Assembly (NCBI RefSeq): GCF_014646995.1
Contig: NZ_BMOI01000001.1
Coordinates: 397,018 to 461,017 of the forward strand
Length of the DNA: 64,000 bases
DNA from: Curtobacterium luteum
GTDB taxonomy: Bacteria; Actinomycetota; Actinomycetes; Actinomycetales; Microbacteriaceae
Direction of reading: 5' to 3'
Shown: piece by piece, positions 8,837 through 17,878 of the stretch
How positions within the stretch are numbered: the first letter of the stretch is position 1
How the letters are laid out: each line of letters starts with the position of its first letter
Translations under genes and position numbers: made by a program
Notes under the pieces: model-generated
What the model was told of the DNA's origin: nothing
The model's input: the letters and a program-made list of their open reading frames with translations, nothing else
The model's database searches: none

Positions 8837-8866
8837 ATGCCCCTTGGCCGCAAGGCCAAGGGGCAT
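8837..8866 (-). terminator. Terminator of the tRNA-Leu gene
   Basis: A perfect 13-bp stem (ATGCCCCTTGGCC with 8854-8866) and a 4-base loop, 11 bases downstream of the tRNA 3' end in the tRNA's direction, followed by a short TTT run. Confidence 0.8.
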
Positions 8867-8876
8867 CCATTCCGTG

Positions 8877-8962
8877 TGTCCGAGGGGGGACTTGAACCCC
8901 CACGCCCTAATACGGGCACTAGCACCTCAAGCTAGCGCGTCTACCAATTCCGCCACCCGGAC
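8877..8962 (-). tRNA. tRNA-Leu (anticodon GAG)
   Basis: Read on the minus strand: acceptor stem GTCCGGG pairs with CTCGGAC (one G-T pair). The D-loop has the AATTGGTAGAC pattern. The anticodon stem CTAGC/GCTAG encloses loop TTGAGGT, giving anticodon GAG for CUC leucine codons. A long variable arm (TGCCCGTATTAGGGCG), typical of class II tRNAs, precedes the T-stem GGGGG and loop TTCAAGT. The discriminator base is A. CCA is not encoded, so it must be added after transcription. Confidence 0.95.
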
Positions 8963-9124
8963 AGGTGTTGTTCTGTTGTGCTGGCCGGTCGTCCGGGGCG
9001 TTTTCCCCGGCGTTCCTGCCGAGAGAAGACACTAGCACGGGTCTGAACGCCCGATGAACACGGGCGCGTATCCCGGGCGCGTCCCGCTGTGGACCCGGGG
9101 ATCGGTGGTGTCGGAGCGGCCCGG

Positions 9125-9130
9125 TAGCGT
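9125..9130 (+). promoter_or_regulatory. -10 box of the M20 peptidase gene
   Basis: TAGCGT, 6 bases before ATG 9137; leaderless arrangement. Confidence 0.5.
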
Positions 9131-9136
9131 GGGGGC

Positions 9137-10462
9137 ATGACTGACCTCCAGGGGAGCACGGCGGCCGACATCGAGCTCGAGGAGACCGCGTCCATCGCTC
9201 GGGACCTCATCCGGTTCGACACGACGAACTGGGGCGACGGGATGTCCCGCGGTGAGACCGAGGCCGCGCACTACGTCGAGGCGAAGCTCCGTGACCTGGG
9301 GCTCGAGCCGCAGCTCTTCGAGTCGGAACCGGACCGGGTGAGCGTCGTCGCCCGGGTGCGCGGACGCAACCCGGAGAAGCCCGCGCTCGTCGTGCACGGC
9401 CACCTCGACGTCGTCCCGGCCGACCCGGCGAACTGGAGCGTCGACCCGTTCGGCGGCGTGGTGCAGGACGGCATGCTGTGGGGTCGTGGCGCGGTCGACA
9501 TGAAGAACATGGACGCGATGATGCTGACGTCCCTCGCGGACGTCGTCGCGGGTCAGGGAGCACCCGAGCGGGACCTCGTGATCGCCTACTTCGCCGACGA
9601 GGAAGCCGGGGGTGTGCTCGGTTCCCACCACGTCGTTGAGAACCACCCGGAGGTCTTCGCGGGGGCGGACGCCGCGATCAGCGAGGTCGGCGGGTACTCG
9701 ATCACCCTCGGCGACCGTCGCGCCTACCTCCTGCAGACCGGCGAGAAGGCCCTGATGTGGATCAAGCTCGTCGCGAAGGGCACCGCTGCGCACGGATCGC
9801 ACGTCATCCGCGACAACGCCGTGACGAAGCTCGCCGCCGCGGTCGCTCGGATCGGGAGCGAGGAATGGCCGGTCCGGCTCTCGGCGACGACGGACGCGAT
9901 GGTGGCCGAGGTCGCGCGCTTCCTCGGGGTCGACCCCGCCGTCACCGGCCCGGACGAGGTCGCGCTCGCGACCGGGTCCGCCTCGCGGTTCATCCACGCG
10001 GCACTGCACACGACGACGAACCCGACGGTCCTGCAGGCGGGCTACAAGCACAACGTCATCCCGGACGCCGCCGAGGCGCTCATCGACATCCGGTGCCTCC
10101 CCGGCGACGAGGAGTCCGTGCTCGAACGTGTCCGCGAGCTGGCCGGCGACGACGTCGAGGTCGTCATGTCCTTCCGCGACATCGGGCTCGAGCAGGACTT
10201 CGGCGGTCCGCTCGTCGACGCGGTGCGGGACGTCCTCGGTCGCCACGACCCGGGTGCCCCGGTGCTGCCGTACTTGCTCTCGGGCGGGACCGACAACAAG
10301 GCCCTGTCGACCCTCGGCATCGCGGGCTACGGGTTCGTCCCGCTGCAGCTGCCGGCCGGCGTCGACTTCCCCGCGATGTTCCACGGCGTCGACGAGCGGG
10401 TGCCGCTCGACGCCCTGGCGTTCGGGCGGCGTGTCCTCGGCGACCTGTTCGCGACCTACTGA
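9137..10462 (+). CDS. M20 family metallopeptidase (dipeptidase/deacylase type)
   Basis: Cytoplasmic two-zinc hydrolase of 441 residues that cleaves dipeptides or N-acyl amino acids. Metal ligands appear in order: VVHGHLDVVP (His, Asp) near residue 90, GRGAVDMKN with the bridging Asp near 120, ADEEAGG with catalytic and ligand glutamates near 155, and a late GGTDNKALS segment with HGVDERVPLD carrying the last histidine. The dimerisation (lid) domain lies between about 200 and 310. No signal peptide. Monocistronic, 63 bases before uppP. The substrate cannot be predicted. Confidence 0.9.
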   Translation: MTDLQGSTAADIELEETASIARDLIRFDTTNWGDGMSRGETEAAHYVEAKLRDLGLEPQLFESEPDRVSVVARVRGRNPEKPALVVHGHLDVVPADPANWSVDPFGGVVQDGMLWGRGAVDMKNMDAMMLTSLADVVAGQGAPERDLVIAYFADEEAGGVLGSHHVVENHPEVFAGADAAISEVGGYSITLGDRRAYLLQTGEKALMWIKLVAKGTAAHGSHVIRDNAVTKLAAAVARIGSEEWPVRLSATTDAMVAEVARFLGVDPAVTGPDEVALATGSASRFIHAALHTTTNPTVLQAGYKHNVIPDAAEALIDIRCLPGDEESVLERVRELAGDDVEVVMSFRDIGLEQDFGGPLVDAVRDVLGRHDPGAPVLPYLLSGGTDNKALSTLGIAGYGFVPLQLPAGVDFPAMFHGVDERVPLDALAFGRRVLGDLFATY

Positions 10463-10525
10463 TACCGTCCACGGTCGCCCTCGTGGCGGTGTCCTGACAG
10501 ACCTCCTCCCCGGAAGGCCGGTGCC

Positions 10526-11356
10526 ATGCACATCCTCGAGGCGATCTTCCTCGGCTTCGTCCAGGGGCTCACCGAGTTCCTCCCCGTCTCGTCGAGCGCG
10601 CACCTGCGCATCGTCGGGCTGTTCCTGCCGGACGCGCAGGACCCCGGCGCAGCGTTCACGGCCGTGACGCAGCTCGGCACCGAGACCGCGGTGCTCATCT
10701 ACTTCTGGAAGGACATCACCCGGATCGTCGGGCGCTGGTTCCGGTCGCTGTCCGGCCGGACGGTCCCGCGGAACGACCCCGACGCCCGCCTCGGGTGGCT
10801 GGTGATCCTCGGCACGATCCCGATCGGTGTCGCCGGTCTGCTGCTGAAGGACTCGATCGAGACCACGTTCCGATCGCTGTGGATCGTGGCGATCGTGCTC
10901 ATCGGGTTCGGCATCGTCCTCGGCGTCCTCGACGTCGTGGGCAAGAAGGCCCGTCGGATCGAACACATGACGTTCGGCGGCGGTTTGCTGATCGGCGTGG
11001 CGCAGATGCTCGCCCTGGTGCCGGGCGTCTCCCGCGCGGGTGCAACGGTCTCGATGGGGCTCGCCCTCGGCTACACCCGCCCGGCGGCCGCCCGCTTCGC
11101 GTTCCTGCTCGCGGTGCCGGCGGTGTTCCTGTCCGGTCTCTACGAGGCAGCGACGAGCCTCGGTGACAGCGGCGCACCGTTCGGCCTGGTCGACACGCTC
11201 GTCGCCACGGTGGTCGCGTTCGTGGTCGGGTTCGTCGTGATCGCCGCGTTCATGAACTACATCAGCAAGCGCAGCTTCCTGCCCTTCGTGGTCTACCGGA
11301 TCGCACTCGGTATCGTTCTCATCGTGTTGCTGTCGCTTGGTGTGATCCAGCCGTGA
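10526..11356 (+). CDS. uppP: Undecaprenyl-diphosphatase
   Basis: Integral membrane phosphatase (BacA family) that recycles undecaprenyl pyrophosphate for cell-wall synthesis, 276 residues with about eight membrane helices. The conserved N-terminal signature [18 protein letters not shown] and the second signature [14 protein letters not shown] are both intact, giving the catalytic Glu, Ser and Arg residues. ATG 10526. The stop overlaps the mshC start by four bases (GTGA), so the two are translationally coupled. uppP-mshC adjacency is common in actinobacteria. Confidence 0.96.
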   Translation: MHILEAIFLGFVQGLTEFLPVSSSAHLRIVGLFLPDAQDPGAAFTAVTQLGTETAVLIYFWKDITRIVGRWFRSLSGRTVPRNDPDARLGWLVILGTIPIGVAGLLLKDSIETTFRSLWIVAIVLIGFGIVLGVLDVVGKKARRIEHMTFGGGLLIGVAQMLALVPGVSRAGATVSMGLALGYTRPAAARFAFLLAVPAVFLSGLYEAATSLGDSGAPFGLVDTLVATVVAFVVGFVVIAAFMNYISKRSFLPFVVYRIALGIVLIVLLSLGVIQP

Positions 11357-12594
11357 GGGCCTGGCAGGCCCCCGTCCTCCCGTCCGTCCCCGGCACCGGT
11401 CCGCGTCCGGTCGTGCACGACACGGCTGCGGGCAAGCCCGTCGACCCGACGCGGGGTGAGGAGCGCGCGGCGTTGTACGTCTGCGGCATCACCCCGTACG
11501 ACGCCACCCACCTCGGGCACGCCGCGACGTACCTCGCGTTCGACACGCTCGTCCGCGCCTGGCGGGACGCCGGTCTCGACGTCGACTACGCGCAGAACAC
11601 GACCGACGTCGACGACCCGTTGCTCGAGCGCGCGGCGCGCGACGGCGTCGACTGGCGCGAGCTCGCCGCGTCGCAGATCGACCTCTTCCGACGGGACATG
11701 GAGGCGCTGCGGATCCTCCCGCCGGACGACTACGTGGCCGTCACCGACGAGGTCGACCGGGTCGCCGAGGCCGTGGCGTTCCTGCAGGAGACCGGGTACG
11801 CCTACGACGTACCGACCGACGGCTCCGATGGCGACGACGTCTACTTCGACGTCAACCGTCCGACCGAGGCATGGGCGCTCGGCGACGAGAGCCGCCTCGA
11901 CCGCGAGACCATGCTCGCCCTCTCGGCGGAGCGCGGCGGCGACCCGGAACGTCCGGGCAAGCGCGATCCGCTCGACCCGCTGCTCTGGCGTGCCGCACGT
12001 GACGGCGAACCCAGCTGGGACACCGAACTCGGCCCGGGCCGCCCGGGGTGGCACATCGAGTGCAGCGTGATCGCCGGCGACAAGCTGGGTCTGCCGATCA
12101 GCGTGCAGGGTGGCGGGAGCGACTTGGTCTTCCCGCACCACGAGATGAGCGCCGGGCACGCCGCTGCGCTCGCGCACCAGCCGCTCGCGAACGCCTACGT
12201 CCACACGGGAATGATCGCCTACCAGGGCGAGAAGATCTCGAAGTCACTCGGCAACCTGGTCACCGTGCGGGGGCTCCTCGACGACGGTGCCGACCCGCGC
12301 GCCATCCGCCTCGCGCTCCTGTCGCACAAGTACTCCGACGACTGGGAGTGGTTCCCCGCCGAGCTCGAGTCGGCCACCACGCGGCTGGCGTCGTGGGACG
12401 CATGGTCCGAGGGAGCGCCGTCACACGCCGACGACGCAGCGGACGTCATCGCACGCATCCGCGCCCGCGTCGCCGACGACCTCGACACGCCGGGTGCGGT
12501 CGCCGCGGTCGACACGGCGCTCGCGGGCGGGACGGCGGCGACGCCCGAGCTCGTCGACGTCATCGACGCCCTGCTCGGCATCCGCCTGGGCTGA
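11353..12594 (+). CDS. mshC: Mycothiol ligase MshC (Cys:GlcN-Ins ligase)
   Basis: ATP-dependent ligase joining cysteine to glucosaminyl-inositol in mycothiol biosynthesis, the actinobacterial replacement for glutathione. It is a class I cysteinyl-tRNA synthetase relative of 413 residues. Visible motifs are [19 protein letters not shown] (zinc Cys plus HxGH), IECSVIA and FPHHEM with further zinc ligands, and EKISKSLGN (the KMSKS loop). It lacks the anticodon-binding C-terminal domain of true CysRS. The GTG start overlaps the uppP stop. Convergent with the PAC2 gene across a 231-base gap in which only weak hairpins were seen. Confidence 0.95.
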   Translation: MRAWQAPVLPSVPGTGPRPVVHDTAAGKPVDPTRGEERAALYVCGITPYDATHLGHAATYLAFDTLVRAWRDAGLDVDYAQNTTDVDDPLLERAARDGVDWRELAASQIDLFRRDMEALRILPPDDYVAVTDEVDRVAEAVAFLQETGYAYDVPTDGSDGDDVYFDVNRPTEAWALGDESRLDRETMLALSAERGGDPERPGKRDPLDPLLWRAARDGEPSWDTELGPGRPGWHIECSVIAGDKLGLPISVQGGGSDLVFPHHEMSAGHAAALAHQPLANAYVHTGMIAYQGEKISKSLGNLVTVRGLLDDGADPRAIRLALLSHKYSDDWEWFPAELESATTRLASWDAWSEGAPSHADDAADVIARIRARVADDLDTPGAVAAVDTALAGGTAATPELVDVIDALLGIRLG

Positions 12595-12825
12595 TCCGCG
12601 GGCTGCCGGGCGGTCCGGCGTGCGGGTGCGTGTGTTCACGCTCGTGCCCGTGCTCGTGCTCCCTGGTGTTCGGCGCCCACCCCGCGCGGATGCCGGCGGG
12701 CGGTCACGAACCGTCGGTCCAGGGCGGGCTGAGCGACCGTTCCTGACCGCTCGACGGACCTGAGCGGGGAGTCGTGACCGGCGGCACGGCCGGGCCCGAG
12801 CGCGCCGCGCCCGCGCCGCGTCGCC

Positions 12826-13746
12826 CTACTGCGGCGGCTGCGGCGGCCGGAAGCCCTCGCCGCCCGCGGTCCCGCCGTCCTTGCGCTCCCGTCGGCGGAG
12901 GTACTGCTCGAACTCCTGCGCGATCGCGTCACCCGAGGCCTCGGGCGAGTCCACCGTGTCCCGCGCCTGCTCGAGCTGCCCGATGTAGCTCGCCATGTCC
13001 TCGTCGTCTGCAGCGAGGGCGTCGATGCCCTCCTCCCACTCCGTCGCGTCGTCGAGCAGGGAGCCCCGGGGAACGGTGACGTCCGTGAGCTCCTCGATCT
13101 TGTCGAGCAGCGACAGGGTGGCCTTCGGCGACGGGGAGTTGTGCACGTAGTGCGGCACCGAGGCCCAGAGCGACAGGGTCGTGAGGCCGGCCTTGTCGAC
13201 GGCGTCGGCGAGCACCCCGAGGATGCCCGTCGGCCCCTCGTACGACGACTTGTCGACGTCGAACGCGGCGCGGACGCCCGCGTTCTCGCTCGACACGAAG
13301 ACCGAGATCGGCCGGGTGTGCGGCACGTCGGCGAGCATCGCGCCGACGAACACGACGGCGTCGATCGAGTACACGTCGATGAGGTCGATCACCTCGGCGC
13401 AGAACGCCCGCCAGGTCCGCGAGGGCTCGGGCCCGACGAGCACGTAGACGTCCCGCTCGCTCTCGGAGCCGGTCGCACCGACGACGGGTCGCCCGTCCGC
13501 CCCGGGGCCGTGCAGGACGATGCGGGGCCACTGGATGCCGCGGGTGCCGTCGTCGTCCGAGCCGACCGTGGGACGGTTGAACTGGTAGTCGACGTAGCGC
13601 TCCCCGTCGATCTCGCGGAGCTCGTCGAGCTCGAGCGCGTCGACGATCCGCCGGGCCAGACCGCTCGCGGCCTCGCCCGCGTCGTTCCAGCCCTCGAACG
13701 CGACGACGAGGAGTCGGCCGTCGCTGAAGGGGGAGTGCTGTGGCAC
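12826..13746 (-). CDS. PAC2 family protein (proteasome-assembly-chaperone-like)
   Basis: Soluble protein of 306 residues of the PAC2 fold. The motif LVVAFEGWNDAGEAASGLA near residue 12 is the family's best-conserved segment, followed by a parallel beta region (DVYVLVGPEPSRTW, VVFVGAMLADVPHTRP). The C-terminal third is acidic and predicted helical. GTG 13746 is chosen because AGGAGG lies 8 bases upstream; the frame extends further but without a start signal. The actinobacterial homologue sits near the Pup-proteasome locus in other genomes; here the locus lacks those genes. Molecular function is unproven. Confidence 0.85.
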   Translation of the reverse strand: MPQHSPFSDGRLLVVAFEGWNDAGEAASGLARRIVDALELDELREIDGERYVDYQFNRPTVGSDDDGTRGIQWPRIVLHGPGADGRPVVGATGSESERDVYVLVGPEPSRTWRAFCAEVIDLIDVYSIDAVVFVGAMLADVPHTRPISVFVSSENAGVRAAFDVDKSSYEGPTGILGVLADAVDKAGLTTLSLWASVPHYVHNSPSPKATLSLLDKIEELTDVTVPRGSLLDDATEWEEGIDALAADDEDMASYIGQLEQARDTVDSPEASGDAIAQEFEQYLRRRERKDGGTAGGEGFRPPQPPQ

Positions 13747-13902
13747 GGAGCGGACCTCCTGGAGATGGCGTGGGCCGCTCGTGCGGACCGCGCGCGTGGG
13801 ACGTTGACCAGGCAACCACTGTAGGCCCGTCCTGCGCCCCGCCGAGCAGCAATCCGCCCGCAGCGGAACGCCGGGCGGCCCGGGACCCCGGGCACCGCCC
13901 GG

Positions 13903-13908
13903 TAGACT
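13903..13908 (+). promoter_or_regulatory. -10 box of the HAD-trmI operon
   Basis: TAGACT, 8 bases before GTG 13917; leaderless arrangement. Confidence 0.52.
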
Positions 13909-13916
13909 CGTCGCCC

Positions 13917-14699
13917 GTGACCGCCCAGCGCCCCGACCGAGTCCTGCCCGCAGCCGTGCTGTGGGACATGGACGGCACGATCATCGACACCGAACCGATC
14001 TGGCAGCAGTCCCAGGTCGAGCTGACCCAACGCTTCGGTGCGACCTGGACGCACGAGGACGGCCTGTCGCTCGTCGGCTCCGGGCTCGAGCGCTCCGGCG
14101 AGATCCTCCGCGACCGTGGCGTCGACATGGAGGTCGAGGAGATCGTCCTCTGGATGACCGAGTACGTGTCGGACCGCCTCCGTCACGACGACCTGCCGTG
14201 GCGGCCCGGTGCACGCGAGCTCGTCGAGGAGCTGCACGACCGCGGCATCCCGACCGCCCTCGTCACGATGTCGCGTCGGTCGATGGCCCTGGTCGCCGCC
14301 GACGCCCTCGGCGCGCGCGGCTTCCGCGTCGTCGTCGCCGGCGACGACGTCGAGCGCCCGAAGCCGTTCCCGGACGCCTACCTGTCGGCCGCCGCGCAGC
14401 TCGGCGTCGAGCCGACCGCCTGCGTCGCGATCGAGGACTCCGCCACCGGTGTCGCGTCGGCCGTCGCCTCCGGCGCCGTCACGATCGCGGTCGAGCACAT
14501 CGTGCCGCTGGACGACATCGCCGGTGGCGACGTCCACCTGACGACCCTCGACGGCGTCGACGTCGACCGCCTGGTCGAGTTGACGACGCCCGCGCTCGCC
14601 GCGCGCGCCGCCGCGTCCGACGAGCAGGCCGTGCCGGCGGGGAGCGGCACGGTGCAGGTGCCCTCGGACGCCGCGGTGACCGAGGACGGTGCCCGGTGA
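13917..14699 (+). CDS. HAD superfamily hydrolase, beta-phosphoglucomutase-like
   Basis: Phosphatase or phosphomutase of 260 residues. HAD motif I is LWDMDGTIIDTEP near residue 16, with nucleophile and acid/base aspartates; motif II is LVTMSRRS near 115; motif III is the lysine in ERPKPFPDAY near 145; motif IV is AIEDSATGVASA near 170. The helical cap between motifs I and II marks subfamily IA. GTG 13917 is preferred to upstream in-frame starts because of the -10 box. The stop overlaps trmI by four bases (GTGA). The C-terminal tail is low complexity. Substrate unknown. Confidence 0.87.
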   Translation: MTAQRPDRVLPAAVLWDMDGTIIDTEPIWQQSQVELTQRFGATWTHEDGLSLVGSGLERSGEILRDRGVDMEVEEIVLWMTEYVSDRLRHDDLPWRPGARELVEELHDRGIPTALVTMSRRSMALVAADALGARGFRVVVAGDDVERPKPFPDAYLSAAAQLGVEPTACVAIEDSATGVASAVASGAVTIAVEHIVPLDDIAGGDVHLTTLDGVDVDRLVELTTPALAARAAASDEQAVPAGSGTVQVPSDAAVTEDGAR

Positions 14700-15841
14700 G
14701 CGACCTCGACCACGTCGGCGACGAGGCGGCGGCGATCCGCGCCTCCCACCCGGACGACGCGGCAGCGTCGCTGCCGCACACCGCCGGCGGTGCCCCGCAC
14801 ACGCCGCCGCGGGGCCCCTTCCGCTCCGGCGACCGCGTGCAGCTGACCGGTCCGAAGGGCAAGCTGACGACGCTCTCGCTCGAGACCGGCGGGGAGTACC
14901 ACACCCACCGCGGAGTCCTGAAGCACGACGACGTCATCGGCCAGCCGGACGGCTCCGTCATCCGCGCGACCACCGGCGACGAGTACCTCGCCCTGCGGCC
15001 GCTCCTCAACGACTACGTGATGTCGATGCCGCGCGGTGCGGCGATCGTCTACCCGAAGGACGCCGCGCAGATCGTCGCGTTCGCCGACGTCTTCCCGGGC
15101 GCGCGTGTCGTCGAGGCGGGCGTCGGGTCGGGCGCGCTCTCGCTCTTCCTGCTCCGCGCGATCGGTCCGACCGGCCGGCTGCAGTCGTTCGAGCGCCGCG
15201 AGGAGTTCGCGGCGATCGCCCGCGGCAACGTCGGGACGTTCCTGGGCGCCGTCCCGGACAACTGGTCCGTGACCGTGGGCGACCTCGTCGAGGCGCTGCC
15301 CGAGGCCACCGAGCCGCAGAGCGTCGACCGCGTGGTCCTCGACATGCTCGCACCGTGGGAGTGCGTCGACGCGGCCGCCGACGCCCTCGCCCCCGGTGGC
15401 CTCGTCGTCTGCTACGTGGCGACCGTCACCCAGCTCTCCCGCACCGCCGAGGCCCTGCGCGACACCGGGCGCTTCACGGACCCGATGCCGAGCGAGACGC
15501 TCGTGCGGACGTGGCACGTCGAGGGCCTCGCCGTGCGTCCGGACCACCGCATGGTGGGGCACACCGGGTTCCTCGTCACCGCCCGGCGCCTCGCCGACGG
15601 CGTCGTGCTGCCGAACCTCAAGCGCCGCGCGGGCAAGGCGGAGTTCTCGGACGAGGACGTCGAGGCCTGGACGCCCGGCGCGGTGGGGGAGCGCAGCGCG
15701 AGCGACAAGAAGCTCCGGAAGGTCGCCCGGCAGGCGGCGGCGCAGGCCCGGCGGGTCGCGGCCGCGGAAGCCGCGTCCGACGCTGTGGACGCTGCCCCGG
15801 CTGCGGACGACGCGTCCGGGGCCCGTGGGGACGACCGGTAG
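14696..15841 (+). CDS. trmI: tRNA (adenine-58-N1)-methyltransferase TrmI
   Basis: SAM-dependent enzyme that makes m1A58 in the tRNA T-loop, 381 residues. The N-terminal RNA-binding region (GDRVQLTGPKGK, VIGQPDGSVI) is followed by the Rossmann fold with VVEAGVGSGALSLFLLRAI near residue 138 and catalytic-loop VVLDMLAPWE near 215. The last 60 residues are an Ala/Arg-rich tail. Translation is coupled to the HAD gene by a four-base overlap. In mycobacteria and relatives trmI lies beside the Pup-proteasome genes; here the FKBP gene follows directly. Confidence 0.93.
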   Translation: MSDLDHVGDEAAAIRASHPDDAAASLPHTAGGAPHTPPRGPFRSGDRVQLTGPKGKLTTLSLETGGEYHTHRGVLKHDDVIGQPDGSVIRATTGDEYLALRPLLNDYVMSMPRGAAIVYPKDAAQIVAFADVFPGARVVEAGVGSGALSLFLLRAIGPTGRLQSFERREEFAAIARGNVGTFLGAVPDNWSVTVGDLVEALPEATEPQSVDRVVLDMLAPWECVDAAADALAPGGLVVCYVATVTQLSRTAEALRDTGRFTDPMPSETLVRTWHVEGLAVRPDHRMVGHTGFLVTARRLADGVVLPNLKRRAGKAEFSDEDVEAWTPGAVGERSASDKKLRKVARQAAAQARRVAAAEAASDAVDAAPAADDASGARGDDR

Positions 15842-15844
15842 AGT
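15839..15844 (+). promoter_or_regulatory. -10 box of the FKBP gene
   Basis: TAGAGT, 7 bases before GTG 15852. The trmI stop codon TAG is the first half of this hexamer. Confidence 0.52.
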
Positions 15845-15851
15845 ACCGACC

Positions 15852-16784
15852 GTGCCCGTCCTGCATCGAACCATCCCCGCGCTCCTGGTCACCCTCGGAC
15901 TCGCCGCGTCGCTGACGGCGTGCGCTGCGAGCGGCGCCGGGACGACCCCGTCGAGCTGTGACCGTCCGGGTGCCGCGTCCGAGGCCGTGACGGCCACCGG
16001 CGCGTTCGGCGAGGAGCCGAAGGTCTCCGTCCCCGCCGGGCTCACCACGAAGGGCACCCAGGTGTCGGTGCTCAAGGAGGGCACCGGGCGCGAGGTCGAG
16101 GACGGCACGCCCGTCCTGATCGAGTACACGGTCGTCGACGGCGAGACCGGCAAGGTCGCCCAGACGAGCGGCTACTCCGGCACGACCGCCCCGATCACGG
16201 CCGGAGCCGCGAACTACGGCGCGCTCGGCGAGGCCGTCGAGTGCGCCCACGTCGGCGACCGCCTCGCCGTCGCGCTGCCGAAGAGCGCGCTGAGCAGCTC
16301 GTCCGGCACCGCGGGCTCGTCGTCGAGCACCAAGGCCGAGGACGCCGTCATCGCCGTCATCGACGTCAAGCGCGCGTTCGACTCCCGGGCGACCGGCACC
16401 CCGCAGCTCGCCGGCGACGGCATGCCCGCCGTCGTGCTCGCGCCGTCCGGAGCGCCCGGCGTCACCATCCCGTCGTGGGACGCCCCGAAGTCCGACGAGC
16501 TGCACCTGCTGCGCAAGGGCTCGGGCACGAAGCTCACCGCGAAGGACACGGCGATCATCAAGTACACCGCCGTGACCTGGAGCTCGGACCCGTCGGTCAC
16601 CGGGTCGAGCTGGACGGACGGCTCGGGCGCGCAGGCCGTGCCCCTCGCCAAGGGCCAGGTCATCGACGGCGTCCGCAACGCCATCGTCGGACACCGCGTC
16701 GGCGACCAGGTGCTCGCCGTCGTGCACAACCAGGGCTCGACCGACGTCTACGTGATCGACCTCCTCGGAGCGATGCCGCGCTGA
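15852..16784 (+). CDS. FKBP-type peptidyl-prolyl isomerase, lipoprotein
   Basis: Predicted exported lipoprotein of 310 residues. A signal peptide (HRTIPALLVTLGLAASL) ends in the lipobox LTAC, with Cys near residue 24. Two FKBP-like domains follow: the first from about 60 to 180 (VSVLKEGTGREVEDGTPV), the second from about 215 to 308 (LHLLRKGSGTKLTAKDT, KGQVIDGVRNAIVGHRVGDQ). It should help fold extracytoplasmic proteins. In related genomes this gene stands next to pafBC. Leaderless GTG start. A hairpin after the stop may terminate it. Confidence 0.85.
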   Translation: MPVLHRTIPALLVTLGLAASLTACAASGAGTTPSSCDRPGAASEAVTATGAFGEEPKVSVPAGLTTKGTQVSVLKEGTGREVEDGTPVLIEYTVVDGETGKVAQTSGYSGTTAPITAGAANYGALGEAVECAHVGDRLAVALPKSALSSSSGTAGSSSSTKAEDAVIAVIDVKRAFDSRATGTPQLAGDGMPAVVLAPSGAPGVTIPSWDAPKSDELHLLRKGSGTKLTAKDTAIIKYTAVTWSSDPSVTGSSWTDGSGAQAVPLAKGQVIDGVRNAIVGHRVGDQVLAVVHNQGSTDVYVIDLLGAMPR

Positions 16785-16810
16785 CCCGCGAGCACCGTCC
16801 ACGGGCCCCG

Positions 16811-16838
16811 GCGCGGGTGCACTCCGGTGCACCCGCGC
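16811..16838. terminator. 12-bp hairpin between FKBP and pafB
   Basis: GCGCGGGTGCAC pairs perfectly with GTGCACCCGCGC around loop TCCG. The pafB -10 box begins 6 bases later, so it could terminate the FKBP transcript or act on pafB; no T tract is present. Confidence 0.7.
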
Positions 16839-16843
16839 TGCCG

Positions 16844-16849
16844 TAGGAT
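16844..16849 (+). promoter_or_regulatory. -10 box of pafB
   Basis: TAGGAT, 6 bases before GTG 16856; leaderless. Confidence 0.55.
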
Positions 16850-16855
16850 CGGCCT

Positions 16856-17878
16856 GTGCCAGCGTCCCGAGTTGCCCGTGTGCCTGCCGAGGAGCGGCTG
16901 TTCAGCCTGGTGCTCGCGCTGCTGTCCACGGAGTCCGGGCTGACGAAGGCCGAGATCCTGGCGAACGTCCAGGGCTACCGGCAGCGGTGGACCCAGGGCG
17001 GGGACAACGCCTCGCTCGAGCGCCAGTTCGAGCGCGACAAGGACGACGTGCGCGACCTCGGGATCCCGCTCGAGACGATCGAGACCCCCGGCGCGGCGGG
17101 CAACAACCAGACACTCCGGTACCGCATCCCGAAGGGCGAGTACGACCTGCCCCTCGACGTCCGGTTCACGCCGGACGAGTCGGCGCTGCTGACCCTCGCG
17201 GCGATGGCGTGGCGCGAGGGCGCGCTGTCCGCCGACTCACGCCGCGCGCTGCTGAAGGTCCGGTCGGCCGGCGCCGAGGACGACGCAGCCTCCGGCGTGC
17301 TCGGGATGGACGCCTACGCGCCGCGGCTCCGCGCCCGTGACGCCGCCTTCGAACCGCTCCGTTCGGCGCTCGACCGGGCCGCGGCGGTGCGCTTCGACTA
17401 CATCACGCCCGGGCAGCACGAGGCCCGCCGCCGCGAGCTCGCGCCGCTCGCCCTCGTGCAGCACGGCGGGCGGTGGATGCTCGCGGCGCACGAGTTCGCG
17501 ACGGACTCCGACAAGAACTACCTGCTGTCGCGCATCGTCGGCCCCGTGACCCAGTACGAGGTCGGCCGACACCCGGCCCCGGCCGGCGCGGCGGAGCGGA
17601 CCCTCGCCGAGCTCGACCGCATCTGGGCGACCCGCACCGCACGCATCCACGTGGTGCCGGGGTCGGACGCCGAACGCCGGCTCTCCCGTCGCCGCGACAC
17701 CGCGACCGAACCCGACGGCACGCTCGCGCTCCACCACGTCGATCCGCAGATCCTCGCCGAGGAACTCGCGGCCTTCGGGCCCGAGGTCCGCGTGCTCGAA
17801 CCCGACGACCTCCGCGACCGGGTGACCGCCCGGCTCCGAGCGCTCGTCGCCGACCACGAGGGGGACGTCCGTGGTTGA
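16856..17878 (+). CDS. pafB: WYL-domain transcriptional activator PafB
   Basis: Regulator of 340 residues that acts with PafC as the LexA-independent DNA-damage response activator known in mycobacteria. The N-terminus (EERLFSLVLALLSTESGLTKAEILANV) is a winged helix; the WYL domain is around residues 150-250 (RFDYITPGQHEARRRELAPLALVQHGGRWMLAAHEF); a WCX extension ends the protein. It overlaps pafC by eight bases. The name comes from linkage to pafA, but no pafA or pup gene is found here, which supports a role independent of the proteasome. Confidence 0.93.
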   Translation: MPASRVARVPAEERLFSLVLALLSTESGLTKAEILANVQGYRQRWTQGGDNASLERQFERDKDDVRDLGIPLETIETPGAAGNNQTLRYRIPKGEYDLPLDVRFTPDESALLTLAAMAWREGALSADSRRALLKVRSAGAEDDAASGVLGMDAYAPRLRARDAAFEPLRSALDRAAAVRFDYITPGQHEARRRELAPLALVQHGGRWMLAAHEFATDSDKNYLLSRIVGPVTQYEVGRHPAPAGAAERTLAELDRIWATRTARIHVVPGSDAERRLSRRRDTATEPDGTLALHHVDPQILAEELAAFGPEVRVLEPDDLRDRVTARLRALVADHEGDVRG

